Source of the DNA: Ophiothrix spiculata
Lineage: Eukaryota > Echinodermata > Ophiuroidea > Amphilepidida > Ophiotrichidae
Direction: 5' to 3' (one strand)
Assembly: GCA_000969725.1 (NCBI GenBank)
Contig: JXSR01S062131.1
Length of the DNA: 43,849 nucleotides
In this document: positions 22,725 to 34,012 of the stretch, piece after piece
Layout of the letters: each line of letters starts with the position of its first letter
Numbering within the stretch: position 1 is the stretch's first letter
Translations under genes and position numbers: made by a program
The notes under the pieces: model-generated
The model's input: only the letters and a program-made list of their open reading frames with translations
What the model was told of the DNA's origin: nothing
The model's database searches: none

Positions 22725-24574
22725 TGTGCAGAAATCTCGAAATTAGCAACTCTCTGATATCTTTCTTAAAATTCAATAATGCTCAGGTTGCATTGTAAAA
22801 ATTACCTTAATTAGTATCAAAATTACAAATTCAGATGATCAATCAATCGACGATTATAAATTTTTGATCACTCTGACACAGCAAGATAATTAAGTATTAT
22901 ACAAAATTAAGAAAAGATGTTCATCCATGCTTGATTAAAATTGTCACTCTTAATCATTTTTCCTGATAATTTAAGACAAAAAAGTACAGACATAATGGAC
23001 ATTGCATGGGTCAATCTTTGGTCAGCCAGAAAAGAAAAATGGTCAAAAATTCATCCAATGATGACTATATATATAGGCCAGAAGGCTTGTAGTAGCTCAA
23101 GGCGGTCTTGGCTTTATGAATAATTTATGAATCAATTCTGTGGAAATGACATTGGACTAATTAAGATTTGGATATGATGTGCTTGATTAGTTTAAACTAG
23201 TCTGTCAAAAAGAACCTTATATAAATATTTATTCTCTATATAAAAAGAACTGCTACACTGCTGGAAGTTCAGAAAAATTGGATAAAGATATTTTCTTACA
23301 TAATAGGTTGCAATAATTTAACATTGCAGTAATCAAGTGTAAACAATGCTATATACCAAATATCTGTGCAAACTGTTAACAAGTTCGCTTTCATTTTGCT
23401 GTTCATTCAAAAAAACATGTCACTGCCAAGTCCAACATTGGTCTTTTTGGACTTAGTAACTTGTTGCACTCAAGTCCTTAACTTGTGTGGATAGCACATG
23501 AGCTTGCAAGGTCACATGATCAGCAAACAAAGTAACATTTCCTTTTGTTTTTCAATTGTTCCAATTACATAACCTTGACATTCAAAGACAATAAATAGCA
23601 ATCTTCTTATTGTTGTGGTTAAAAAGTTTTTGTTTTTTATTGTCTTTTGGTATCATTGAAAGAAAATAACTTTTAATTACATGTAATGATTATACAATGG
23701 TTAGAAACAGCTGTCTATTGTTAAGTTAATTGCATTAAATGGCAATTTTTAATATGATTTTAAACCTTACAAAAGCTTTCATGCCTTTGTAATGTTTCAA
23801 TACTTCAGAGTTATCAATGATATGAATTATAAAATCAAGCTTTGATATATATTTGAAATTTAGATAAAATTTCCCTACATGTACAAGTATAAAAATATAC
23901 AAATTACAATGGAAGCACGATATAAGGAAACAGGCCCTAACTTTGAACATCCAAAACATCAAAATTCAAGCAGGACAACTTTCCCTGGTTCCCATGATTG
24001 AGTATCTTCATGGGTGAACCCCAAGGGCGAACGGTCTGCAATAAAGTTCTCTTACAGTACCTACATGGTTAGAGTAAAAGGCAGAAGATATAATTTGACA
24101 TTGTTGATATTCATACTAAGGCCAAGATAAATATTTTTCTATCAGTTTATTACAATTTTGCAGTTCATTTTACATACAGATTAATCCGAACCGAACTAAG
24201 TCACATTATGGCACAATTTATTATACAGAACTGTATCAAGCAAATTTGGCAAATGTGTATCCATTTATTGTACAATGAGGTCGAGTTATAACTTTGATAA
24301 GACCTGAAATATATCCTAAGTGTGCTACAAGGTAATATCGCCAATTAGTATGGTATATTTTGAGTACTATATACACTTAAGACTTTTGTTGCTTTTCAGC
24401 TGCATATATATTTTTTCTTTATTTTGACTTTCAACATTCTCATCTTCAAGTCCATAGAGTCAACATATAAAATAGACTAATGGGTCTTGAATCTAGGCCC
24501 ATATTTTTTTTTGTTTAAACATTTTTGTCAAAATATAAAATTCCAAGCCTGCCTGAGTTGGGAGATTATAAAAA

Positions 24575-24580
24575 TTTATT
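24575..24580 (-). terminator. Candidate polyadenylation signal for exon D
   Basis: The plus strand reads TTTATT, so the minus strand has AATAAA about 75 nt after the exon D stop codon. A second AATAAA lies at 24151-24146. Such hexamers are frequent in AT-rich DNA, so this is supportive rather than decisive. Confidence 0.4.
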
Positions 24581-24652
24581 GCTATTTCCATTAGTCAAAT
24601 CGGTATCATTTCTGTCAGTTGCTATAGATGGCTTTGAAGTTCCTTTCCAACA

Positions 24653-25443
24653 CTATATCTGATGGCTACTTTTTTCCATCTCAAAACGCTGCTTTTCAAG
24701 TTGCAATCGTTCCTGTTCGATCCTACACCTTTCTTTCTCTATTGCACATCTTTCTCTTTCGATTTGACAGCGCTCCCTCTCAGTCATGTTACGCTCTCTT
24801 TCGGTGAGATTCCGTTCCTTCTCCTCTTGAAGTCGTTCTTTCTCAATCTGCAATCTTTCTCGTTCAAGCTTGAGCTTCTGTGTTTCAAATTCCATTGGGA
24901 TGGAAGAATCGTTCTGGATACCATCACTATGGATACCATCGCTATGGTGACCATCACTTTGCTGGCTAGAAGAATATCCACTAGACCAGCACTGATTGGG
25001 CACAACATTTTGGAAATTATTACAATCAGATGGCTTTGGAGATTGAACTCGACCACTTTCGGTCTGATCGCTCTGATGTACTGTAAAGGCGGCTTGTTTG
25101 TCTTCCTGTTGCACTCTTGGTTTAACGTCTACCATTTCTAAACACTCATCCGATTCATGGACACTCAGAGCTTCACCAATTTCTTGACTAAATCCATTTT
25201 GTTCAGTGCCGCCATTTTGTTTAACATCCCCGCAATTTCCTTTTGTTAAATCAAGTCCTTCTGCCTTTTTCAACTTCAGCATGTAAGTAGCATCCGGATC
25301 ACCATCCAAAACACCATGTGAAGTGGAAGGCTTGCCGTAATCTTCTGGTGAACAGGATGCTTCAGAATGTGTGTAGTCGGATCCGCATAGACTCGGCGTC
25401 TCTCGAAGATCATCGTCGCTTTCATCCATCATGCGTTCCCCAT
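24653..25443 (-). CDS. Unnamed last exon (exon D): acidic, Ser/Gln-rich region plus heptad-repeat coiled coil; possible alternative 3' exon of runx
   Basis: A 791-bp open exon in the same orientation as runx, inside its 16.6 kb intron. It begins after a long pyrimidine tract ending CTTCTTCTGCAG, enters in phase 1 (two bases, AT, then GGG GAA CGC) and ends at TAG, 24655-24653. The 262 residues start GERMMDESDDDLRETPS, run through an acidic, Ser/Gly/Gln-rich and probably disordered region (WSSGYSSSQQSDGHHSDG near the middle) and finish with a 68-residue helix of heptads of the type E(K/R)ER(L/C/N)xx. It has no Runt domain and no VWRPY. ER-rich tails like this are common in Myb/SANT-like, Harbinger-related proteins, but I found no SANT domain nearby. 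The phase and first bases allow direct splicing from runx exon B. Otherwise translation could start at the second Met (25430), which has A at -3 and G at +4. That the exon is coding is likely; its parent gene is uncertain. Confidence 0.75.
24671..24874 (-). repeat. 21-bp tandem repeats encoding a charged heptad coil
   Basis: Nine and a half 7-residue units in a row, including LQIEKER, LQEEKER, NLTERER, NMTERER, CQIERER, CAIEKER, CRIEQER and LQLEKQR. At DNA level this is a degenerate 21-bp tandem repeat. The pattern of Leu/Ile/Met/Cys with regularly spaced Glu/Arg/Lys fits a dimerising coiled coil or a stable single alpha-helix. Frame-keeping divergence between units suggests selection on the protein. 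Confidence 0.85.
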
Positions 25444-28400
25444 CTGCAGAAGAAGGAAAGGAGAACAGCAAGAAAATTTGTCAGGATGCTTTCTCCTTTC
25501 CTTCTCCCGCCCGATTACCAAGGCGAAAATTATTGCTTTACCAATTTTTTTTAATGTAAATTTTGAATTATTATCAAAATCTATGATGTTTTCCTAAATT
25601 GAGGGAAAGGAAATAGCAAGCAAAATATAATTTTAAAACAATTTAAAAAAATTTACATATATGCATTTTTTCATATACAAAAGATTCTTAACCACAGTAT
25701 TGAACTATTTCTTCATTTACGTAATTTACAAACAGATTTTGAGTTGATAAATCAATAACATTACTCCTTGCAAAACTTGCTTTTCCCATATTAAATGAGG
25801 AACAAAAACAAATGGTATCTTCCTCTATTCCTATTTAATTCATTAAGAATCTCATTATTATGGATTCAAAACAAGAACAAGTTTCCCACACCCATTACAA
25901 ATAAAAAACAAACAAACAGAGAATGACAGATAAACCACAACTAATCTTATTCAAAGTGTTAATCAGCAAGTGTGTCAAATTCGTATCACCGAGCCCAGAT
26001 CTCGCAACTTACAACAAGAAGCTAAGGAACATCATGTACACGCCAACGCATATATCATAATACAGCCGTCTATATAGCAAACTCGCTCAATTCTTAAGGC
26101 AGTGTATTATGACAATTGACTTTGTCTTAAAACCTGACCATGTCCTTGTACATTTTTGAAATCTTTTTTTCTTTTTTGTTGATACAATAACTGACCCGAA
26201 CAACTCGCCACTTTGTCACTTCAATCAATACAATTAGTACCGCTGGGATAATCGGCACGAGCCGGATACGCTAAGATATTTTTCTTCATTTGGCGTCCAA
26301 ACCACAAAATTAGTAGCAAGGCGAGGTGGAACAATAAAACAAACCATAAGCTTTGACGAAAATCACTGTTAATTATATTAAATCCCAGCTACAACAAGAT
26401 GCAAGTTCTTTTGTGTTAATTTCCACTTGTTTTCATATCTACTGATGATCTAAAACACAAACTTCTGACTTACAGTGATTTTTTTTAAGTCAATGTTTTT
26501 CTAAATTTGTTTTGGAACAGCTAATGGTTTTATATTCAGCATTTATCATGTCTACCTACGCAACTTGATAATGTGCATCTCCTTTTAAAATATGATCCTC
26601 ATAACAAAATTGTTTGATTACCATGGTAACAGCTTATTTTGTAATCATTAAAGGTGTTCTTTTATCCTGTGTTTTTATTCAAAATGAAATAATAGCAGTT
26701 TCTAAGTTCTGTTTACAATAACAATTTCATGCTTTACACATCACAAAATTGTTTTGATTTACATTGTGCATATAAGTTATACGAAAGATTGGGTTTGTAA
26801 ATGGTGCATAATATGCTTAAGTTTTGATAAGAATTGTGTACCTTTCCCCCGGGGGTGCTACTTAGCAAAATCAGGCTCTGGTCCTTTATCTTCGCAAAAT
26901 GTGGTATTTTGATGGTTTTCTTTTCAAAATTTGACAACTTTGAGCCAAATGGCGTCATTTAGAACATTTCTTCACAAAACTATAGAAATGTTGTGTCAAA
27001 TAGCACAAATTTGGGTAAAAACATGTGATTTGTGAATAATTTTGACACTTACCCAAACCAAATTTGAGTACCCCTCCCTCTGGGATCTTCCTTTTATGCT
27101 CATCCTACGCATTAGAAACCTGGAGCCTATTTCATGGATTATTCATAGATGTTACAAAAACAATTGAAAATGGAGACTTGTAAGGCAAATCAAGATATTC
27201 ATTAGTGAATAATGACTGCACATGAACACATATTATGTAAAAACAGTGGTGTACATATGAGGGGGTTTCAACCTGGTTATTTATTTATTTTTGGTAACAA
27301 TGGCAAGCATTAATTTTATAAAACAATAACCTGACTAAGACATACAAACCAATTTGAACCTGTATTCATAAGGTATATGGCTGCATATAACCATGGAAAT
27401 AGTAGTAATTTCCATGATATAACACATGTATGCAAATTTAAACCAATTGGTATAAAAATAAGGTTTTTTTCTCTCCTTGATTATTTTCTGTAAGGATTTT
27501 TTTTTTCAAAAACAAAAACATAGCTAAAAACAAGTTAGCTGATTTAAACTGATATTCATATTAGGCATAGAAAAGAGTGCAAATGAATGCAAATTAATAC
27601 AGATTATTTTCCTTTTTTTTTGTCAACCAGGTCAACCTCTCTAACAGAGGCATTCTGGCATTCTATCTAAAAACAAAAAAAAATCGCTAAAAACAAACAC
27701 ACTAATTTGAATCTGCACAGGGAAAATCACAATACAGGGATTAAAATTTCAAGAAACAAAAGAATTTTGACTTGTTTTAATCCAAGCCCACCTAAGGCAA
27801 AACAAGGAGTCAATTTAACCAATCAAGCTGTCCTCCTGTTTTGGCTGAGTGCCAAATTTGTTTCTAAGGGAAGCCCATTCATAATTTTGTTGTAGGTGAA
27901 AGTGGAAGGAAGGAAAGGCTGAGACGGAAAAAGAAATATGGCGTGCACGGAACTTGGACTTCCAGTCTCTCAGAATTGAGGATGTAATACAGGAAAAGTA
28001 ACCTGATCATAGCAGTCGATATTGGAACTAAACGTGTTAATTTGCTCAAGTTTTATTTCTTGAGCTGGTTGTTTTGGTTACATAGGCCACGTATAGTAGT
28101 TTATTCATGGTCCCTCCTTCCTATTTTGGAAAAGCATCAAAAAATTGCTATCTACATAATACACACATGCATTTGTGTTATAAATGCAGCTCACTGGATT
28201 TCTTGTTCCAGAGTTATTCAACTTTATATATCTTTCACTATTTTTAGTATCAAGTTTATCAGCAGAAAGTTGTTTTTTTACAGATTTTTTGACTGTCAGT
28301 ACATCAAATTTGTTAGGTTATTAAAAAAAATTACTTCCAATCTAAGAGACTTTCATACTGAACGATTAATTAAAAAATATCACTTGTTGAGTAATCACAT

Positions 28401-31400
28401 GGTTGTTTTGTTTTTATGAGCTGGGGATCTTTCCAATTTATTGTTTTTATCATGATGGCTTTTTAGATATAGAATTCTGCCTTTAAATTGATACAATTTG
28501 CTAAACCCCCAATTTTGATAAAAAATAGTACTTATTGCTTTAACCCATTACATCATGTATACAGAGTAAATCTGCTAAGTTAACAGCTTGTTCTTGTAAT
28601 CCTCATCCAAGATGCCAAGCCTTGCTCCTGTGCAGGTACCTACAACGCCTACATACTGCATAAATAATTCAACCACTTTTTCCAGGTTTCTGCTGAATTT
28701 AATCAACAACATAACATTTTCTATGTTTGATTTTTGAAAATGATGGAAATGAATCGATTTTTAAAATTTCAAAACATATCTATGATCAAAATTTAAAATT
28801 TCGGTAAAATGTATGCTATAGGGTACGGGTATATCAAAAGCTTGTCTTGAGCAGTCCAGTTTTGGATTGGAGCTATGGTACAGCAGTTAAAATTGAAAAA
28901 GTACTATCTACAAAGTTACTTCATAATGGAGGATTAAGATATCCTGATAATTCCTGATTGCCTACATGGGATTTTTGACAAAATTTCCCCTATTAAAAAT
29001 AGCACGATACTGTCATAATTAAGGCCAGCAACTTTACCAGTTTATGAAACCAAGACAGGGTATGAAGTTACCAGGATTTCTTATTTCATAAAGATCTACC
29101 TTTTACACATTTGATGTTAATGAAAATCCAATGGCCTTATCGGATCAGAGTAAGGACCTTCAGGAAGTCACTGTGGTCGCCAATGTTTTCCGATTTCCCT
29201 TCGGATAGTATTTATCACATGTTATATATCCTTGTATTATTTCCTATACTCCCGCCATATATGGCCTACGATTGGTTTTGGCAATGATTTCTAGGCCTAA
29301 CATCCGATTGACCAATTTAACAAAATTTCTGACTTTTTGTTTTCTTTTCATTCTCAATTTGTTTTGTTTACTTTTTCATGTATGTTATTTATTCAATTTT
29401 GAACTTATGATATTTATGCCCATACAAAAATGGAAATTCATGGGTATAAAGCTGAAAATTTTACTTTAAATTAATTAATGACAAATGACGAAAGATTTTT
29501 CTCTCTTTTTGTTATCTTTTTCTATAAATTTGCTCTAGGTTCGATTCATCTATCAGAGTATTAATGAAAACTTGAGCTAAGAACTAGGAAACGTCTACCT
29601 GAATATATCCTGAAAAATTAACAACCAGTTCTTAGTATCACAGCAATGTAAAAATAAAATGAAAAATGAAACTCTACCGAACTATATATGATCAACACAT
29701 TCCAAAAGATACAGCATTCCGGATTCATTTTCATGAATTTCCTGGTATATCTAAATGGACCGATGTAAACCCAACTTAATTTTACACACTGTGACAAAAT
29801 TCTTATCTTGGAATACAAAGCTCAGTCAATCCCCCGGATCAGGATTTTACAAAAGGAAAACCCCAAATTGTCAATTTTCACTTTGTGGAAATCACATCAG
29901 CTTTCAATATCAAGATCCCCGTCAAAAATATTTCAATCACACCATGAAAATAACCACCCTTTTTCTATAAACTTGCCAAATGACAAGATCACAGGAAATC
30001 TACACATTCTTTTTTATCTTTATGAAAGCGGCCATTTTGAATCTCCAAGTCAATGACATGTCAATACACTACGTTGAACCCTGAGCAACCGTCAACCCCC
30101 ACCAACAAAAGGGTCAAAACATCAGCCTGACAAGAACATTATGTTCTAGTCTATTGATTTCTGAGTGTATAAAAAAATAAGGCATTTAAAAATAGGCAAC
30201 ATTTTTATAAAGTAATTGTCTGACAGTCTCAGCAACCTGGGGGCTTGTCCATTCCAATTCCATTTGCTACGACTTGTATTCAGATGATACACGTTTTTAT
30301 TACCAAATTTCAAGAAGATTTTCTTGCATGATGAGATCAAAACTTGGGATGATATTAATCTTTAATGTTTCGTTTAATTTAATTTTAAAACCACAATCAA
30401 GTTTGGTTGGATAAAATTTAGGAAACAAATAACAGAAAAACAAGCCTGGTCTACTTCTAGCATAAGAAGGGTTAACATCACACACACGCTCCGTATGCTC
30501 GGTCATCGACTCTTGGCCTATATAACAAAGATCACGAAAGGGTTAAACGCCTAGTTTATACAGTGCAAGTCTGGCATGCTATTATTTTTCTCTATGGTTT
30601 TGATATTCCTTCACAAGAAATTTGAATTGCACTTGAAATGGTTGAACAGACATAGCCCTTTATTTAGCTCATCATAAGAACAAAACGTGTCTTGAACTGA
30701 TAAGGTCAAACAAAGCAATCAAAAGCACTTTAATCACAATTTTACCAAAAAACATAAAAATAAAATAACCTTGATTTATATCGGAAATGATCTATCAACT
30801 TTCTGAGTTAGACAATGATATTTTAGCGACAAAAGATACTTCTGAAATTGTTATTCATAATTACGACCCTCTTAATTGATCAAGTTAATTAGTTTTACCC
30901 TGGATCTGTGCGGATTTGAACTCCATTACCGCGGTCAAAAACCTATTTTTGGTAAAAATATATGACAAACAGAATTCGATAAACTGTAATGTATGTATCC
31001 TTTAAACTTTCTGTTACCGTAAAATAAAAGAGTTTTTACAAACTAGTTTTTCAATGTCTTAATTTTACGATTAAAATAGTAACTGACTGAAGGAGGCAAC
31101 AAATATTAAATATAATATTCAAGCATTCAAGAAAATGCATTACTATATTTATATATAACTCAGTTTCTTCCAAATATCATATTTCCAAGCATCATTTTTA
31201 ACTTCTTCATCCTAATCTAAATCATAAAATTTCTACAAAAAACAATACTCTCGCTTTTACACTAATCCATCTTTAACGCTTGTGTATATTATATCAGACC
31301 CAGAACTTTTTTCAATCGTGGGCGAGATGTGAATCGACGATGAGGTAGTGGGTGTATTTTTGTCGTTTAGTGTTGCATTTAGCACAAAAATTGTGTTCCT

Positions 31401-32461
31401 AGAGATGAGGAATTGATTAACATTTAAACAATGCATTATTTGATGGCAAAGATAGCAACCTCTTATTGAGCATGGATCTCACCAAGAATACTGTCAATTT
31501 ACACAAAATATGCCATAATTAACTTCATGTTTCCAAGGACTGTTCATCTATGTGTGAAAGTAACTACCCAGAATATTGCAAATATGCATTTGGTAAAATT
31601 TAAGTATTTATTCAATTTATAAAAAAAAAATTGAGAAATTAATCAAAATCTAGGAAAATGCCAATCAAAATATACATGAAATTGTCAAATCAAAAGTCTC
31701 AGTGTTTCAATGTTGTTTTGAATTTATCATGACCAAACATTTCCAAAATTTTATTAAATGCCATGAATAAATTTGTCTTGCAGAGAAAAACCAAAAATAA
31801 ATTTAAGAATTAAAAATGCTTGCAAACTGTTGCGTATAGTTTATGAAATTGTAAGGGAACTTTAGATTTATAGAAAACAGGTTATCAAATATGCATAAGA
31901 GACATAATTAGACCAAAATGATCAACTATATGGTGAAATTTTGATGAAGCGTGTGGGTGAAAAACGGATATAAAACTGGCAATTTTTGGCGGAAACTGGC
32001 ATTGTTCCAAGAATGTACCAATTTTGTGCTACAAGTCTTATGAATTTTTCATTAAATGTGATATACTTAACACTTTTTATGGAAAAGTTGATGCATTTTG
32101 AATGAGGGGTGGCCACTAAGGACAACCTTCTCCTCAATTTTAAGAACTGCAGTCAAAATAATGGACAGATTTAGTGTATGGTTTATATTAAAATATTCCT
32201 TTTTGTGTGGGATAACTTGAGGATGTGGAATTTCATGTAAGCAATAGGGGAATTAAAATTCACAGAATTTATTCTAAAAATTGGGATAAATATGCCTATA
32301 ATAAGATAAAATGTGAAATTTTAGCTTAAAATGCATTGGATGGGGTTAAGAGGTTGATTTTTTATCTATTCAAATTCATTTTTAAATTCAGGTCATGTTA
32401 CCTATCCGACAAACATAAAAATCTGGATTGACGAACGAACAAACAGACAAACAAATCTTAC
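25444..32461. other. Runx intron, part between exon B and exon D
   Basis: 7.0 kb without recognisable coding exons. I looked on the minus strand for a Myb/SANT or other domain that could be an upstream exon of D and found none. It holds a MITE at 26846-27085. The frames at 28042-28419, 29618-29818, 29755-30056 and 30146-30506 have no recognisable domain. Confidence 0.5.
26846..27085. mobile_element. MITE-like element with CCCCCGGGGGTGCTACTTA end
   Basis: The left end CCCCCGGGGGTGCTACTTAG and the right end, which on the minus strand reads CCCAGAGGGAGGGGTACTC then AAATTTGG, are diverged inverted copies 240 bp apart. Non-coding interior. Decayed, moderate support. Confidence 0.5.
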
Positions 32462-32659
32462 CGTGTGATCCTGGCAGATAACTCGTCGTTGTACTGGCCA
32501 TATTTGTTCTGTCGGTCCTCATTGCACATGATGGAGGTTGGAGTGGGTTCTTGGGCATGAAATTGTGGAAGTCGTTTAGGGGTAGTCTGTTATGGTACAC
32601 TCCGGAACCGCTCAGAGGGGGCGGGATGCCTCGTGGATCTTCTAGTTTTGGTCTGTGTC
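32462..32659 (-). CDS. runx: Runx exon B: end of Runt domain, nuclear-localisation segment and linker
   Basis: This 198-bp exon lies between a CCTTTACAG acceptor and a GTAAGA donor. It enters and leaves in phase 1, like the equivalent vertebrate RUNX exon. With the last base of exon A it begins RHRPKLEDPRG, which completes the basic RRHRxKLED tail that serves as the nuclear-localisation signal in RUNX proteins. The rest (PLSGSGVYHNRLPL, DFHNFMPKN, then a Ser/Thr-rich end TSYLPGSH) is a poorly conserved linker I match only by position. The last base, G, makes a GAT (Asp) codon with the first two bases of exon C, and equally with those of exon D, so this donor is the likely branch point if the gene has two 3' ends. 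Confidence 0.93.
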
Positions 32660-33836
32660 CTGTAAAGGGATAAAAATAAGAATTTGTAACAATTTGAAAA
32701 AAATGATTCCAAATACATTGTATTACAAGAGTTTAAAACAAGTTAAATATATTGGTGAACTAACTGTCACAGATGATATCTCTGAAACTGTTTATAACAA
32801 CTTGAGGGCCCACAAAAAAATATCAAATTATTATTATTTTTTTGAATCACAAATTACTATTTAGTAATTCAGATGATCTCCAAATACCATCATTTCAACT
32901 GCAATTTGTTTTTATCTATAAGCTTAAAACCCCCATCTGTGAAATTTCGATTCATGCCCAAAGTTCTGGGAAAACTGAGTTCAAAAGTCAACGTTGTACA
33001 TCATCTGTAAGTTTTAATGGTTTCAGATGTCACTGAGTCATCAAAACAACTTTTACAACTAAACATGAATCTATGAGTATGAGTTGAATTCAAGTTCAAG
33101 TTGAGATTTCTACACATGACACAAATGAATTAGTACATGGAGATCATGAGCCATGATGGCTCTTTTTTTTGGGGGGGGGGCAGGATGCAACTGAACTGAT
33201 CATAACTTTCAGAAACATTGAAAATCAATCAATTTTAAATGAAAATTTGGATGTCACGTCCAAACCCCCCTTCTAGTCTAAGGAGTCTGCCACCATAGTT
33301 CTTTTCTGAAGTTTCCCCTTCCAAATTTTGATTTTGATTTGAAGAGTCGTTTATATTACATTTTTAATTATTTTGACTGCATTAAAATCATCAACTCATT
33401 TATTCATTTCGATTTTGACATATTTCATAGCACAGATTTTGTCAGATTTAGGGAATAGATTCTGCAACGTTTTTAAAGCTTTTCACGCTGTGTATTGAAC
33501 TTTGTGAAAAGCCTGAATACTGAATGAGTACCAATTGAAAACAAAAGATAAAACAAACTACAAAATTAAACGACACCTAACTGGCTGCCCTCCAACCTAT
33601 CACCGTAGTAACAACAGCAAGTCTTTTATTCTGAACTTCACGCCTTATTGGCGATCATCAAAAGATGTTTCCGAATCATCCATTATGTTCAAACAAAACG
33701 TGCCATGACCTTCTCGCTAATTTTTTCAAACATTAATCGAGCTTAGTTCCTGTGTACATTTTAATAAAGGTTTTAGTATGTTCAAATGATTTTTCTTTTA
33801 TCATGGAGCCTTAAAAGTTCAACGACCTTCAACTTG

Positions 33837-34012
33837 AAATGTGCCAAAAGAAAAATAGGAATCATAGTCAGAGACACAGTTTATTGTTTTGCTAACACTA
33901 AAGGAACTTGGTTGGAGGAGATGAGACTAGTCAGACTACAGTCTAAAATGTGCCAAGTGACAAAGTTTATTGTTTTGCCATCACTTTGTGTGAACTTGGA
34001 TGAAAAGATGAG
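33837..34012. repeat. Degenerate direct duplication, unit ~109 bp
   Basis: AAATGTGCCAA at 33837 and 33946; both copies then share ACA(C/A)AGTTTATTGTTTTGC, an ACT(A/T)-rich spacer, GAACTTGG and GATGAG. The open frame here is this repeat. Confidence 0.65.

Larger units (their letters stand above)
15845..24574. other. Runx intron, part between exon D and exon C
   Basis: AT-rich intronic sequence. It holds a TTTA microsatellite, a 114-bp tandem duplication, a one-ended MITE relic at about 18450-18602, a near-palindrome at 22687-22714 and the RUNX-site cluster at 22274-22307. The open frames (16685-16891, 17625-17907, 20630-21110, 21811-22403, 22941-23123, 23735-23962) show no recognisable domain. 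Confidence 0.5.

Noticed and set aside
24662-25141. Plus-strand open frame of 159 codons
   Set aside because: Antisense shadow of exon D; the codon pattern and repeat structure make sense only on the minus strand.
25444-32461. Search for a Myb/SANT exon that would make exon D part of a separate nested gene
   Set aside because: None recognised by eye on the minus strand; this does not exclude very short or non-coding upstream exons.
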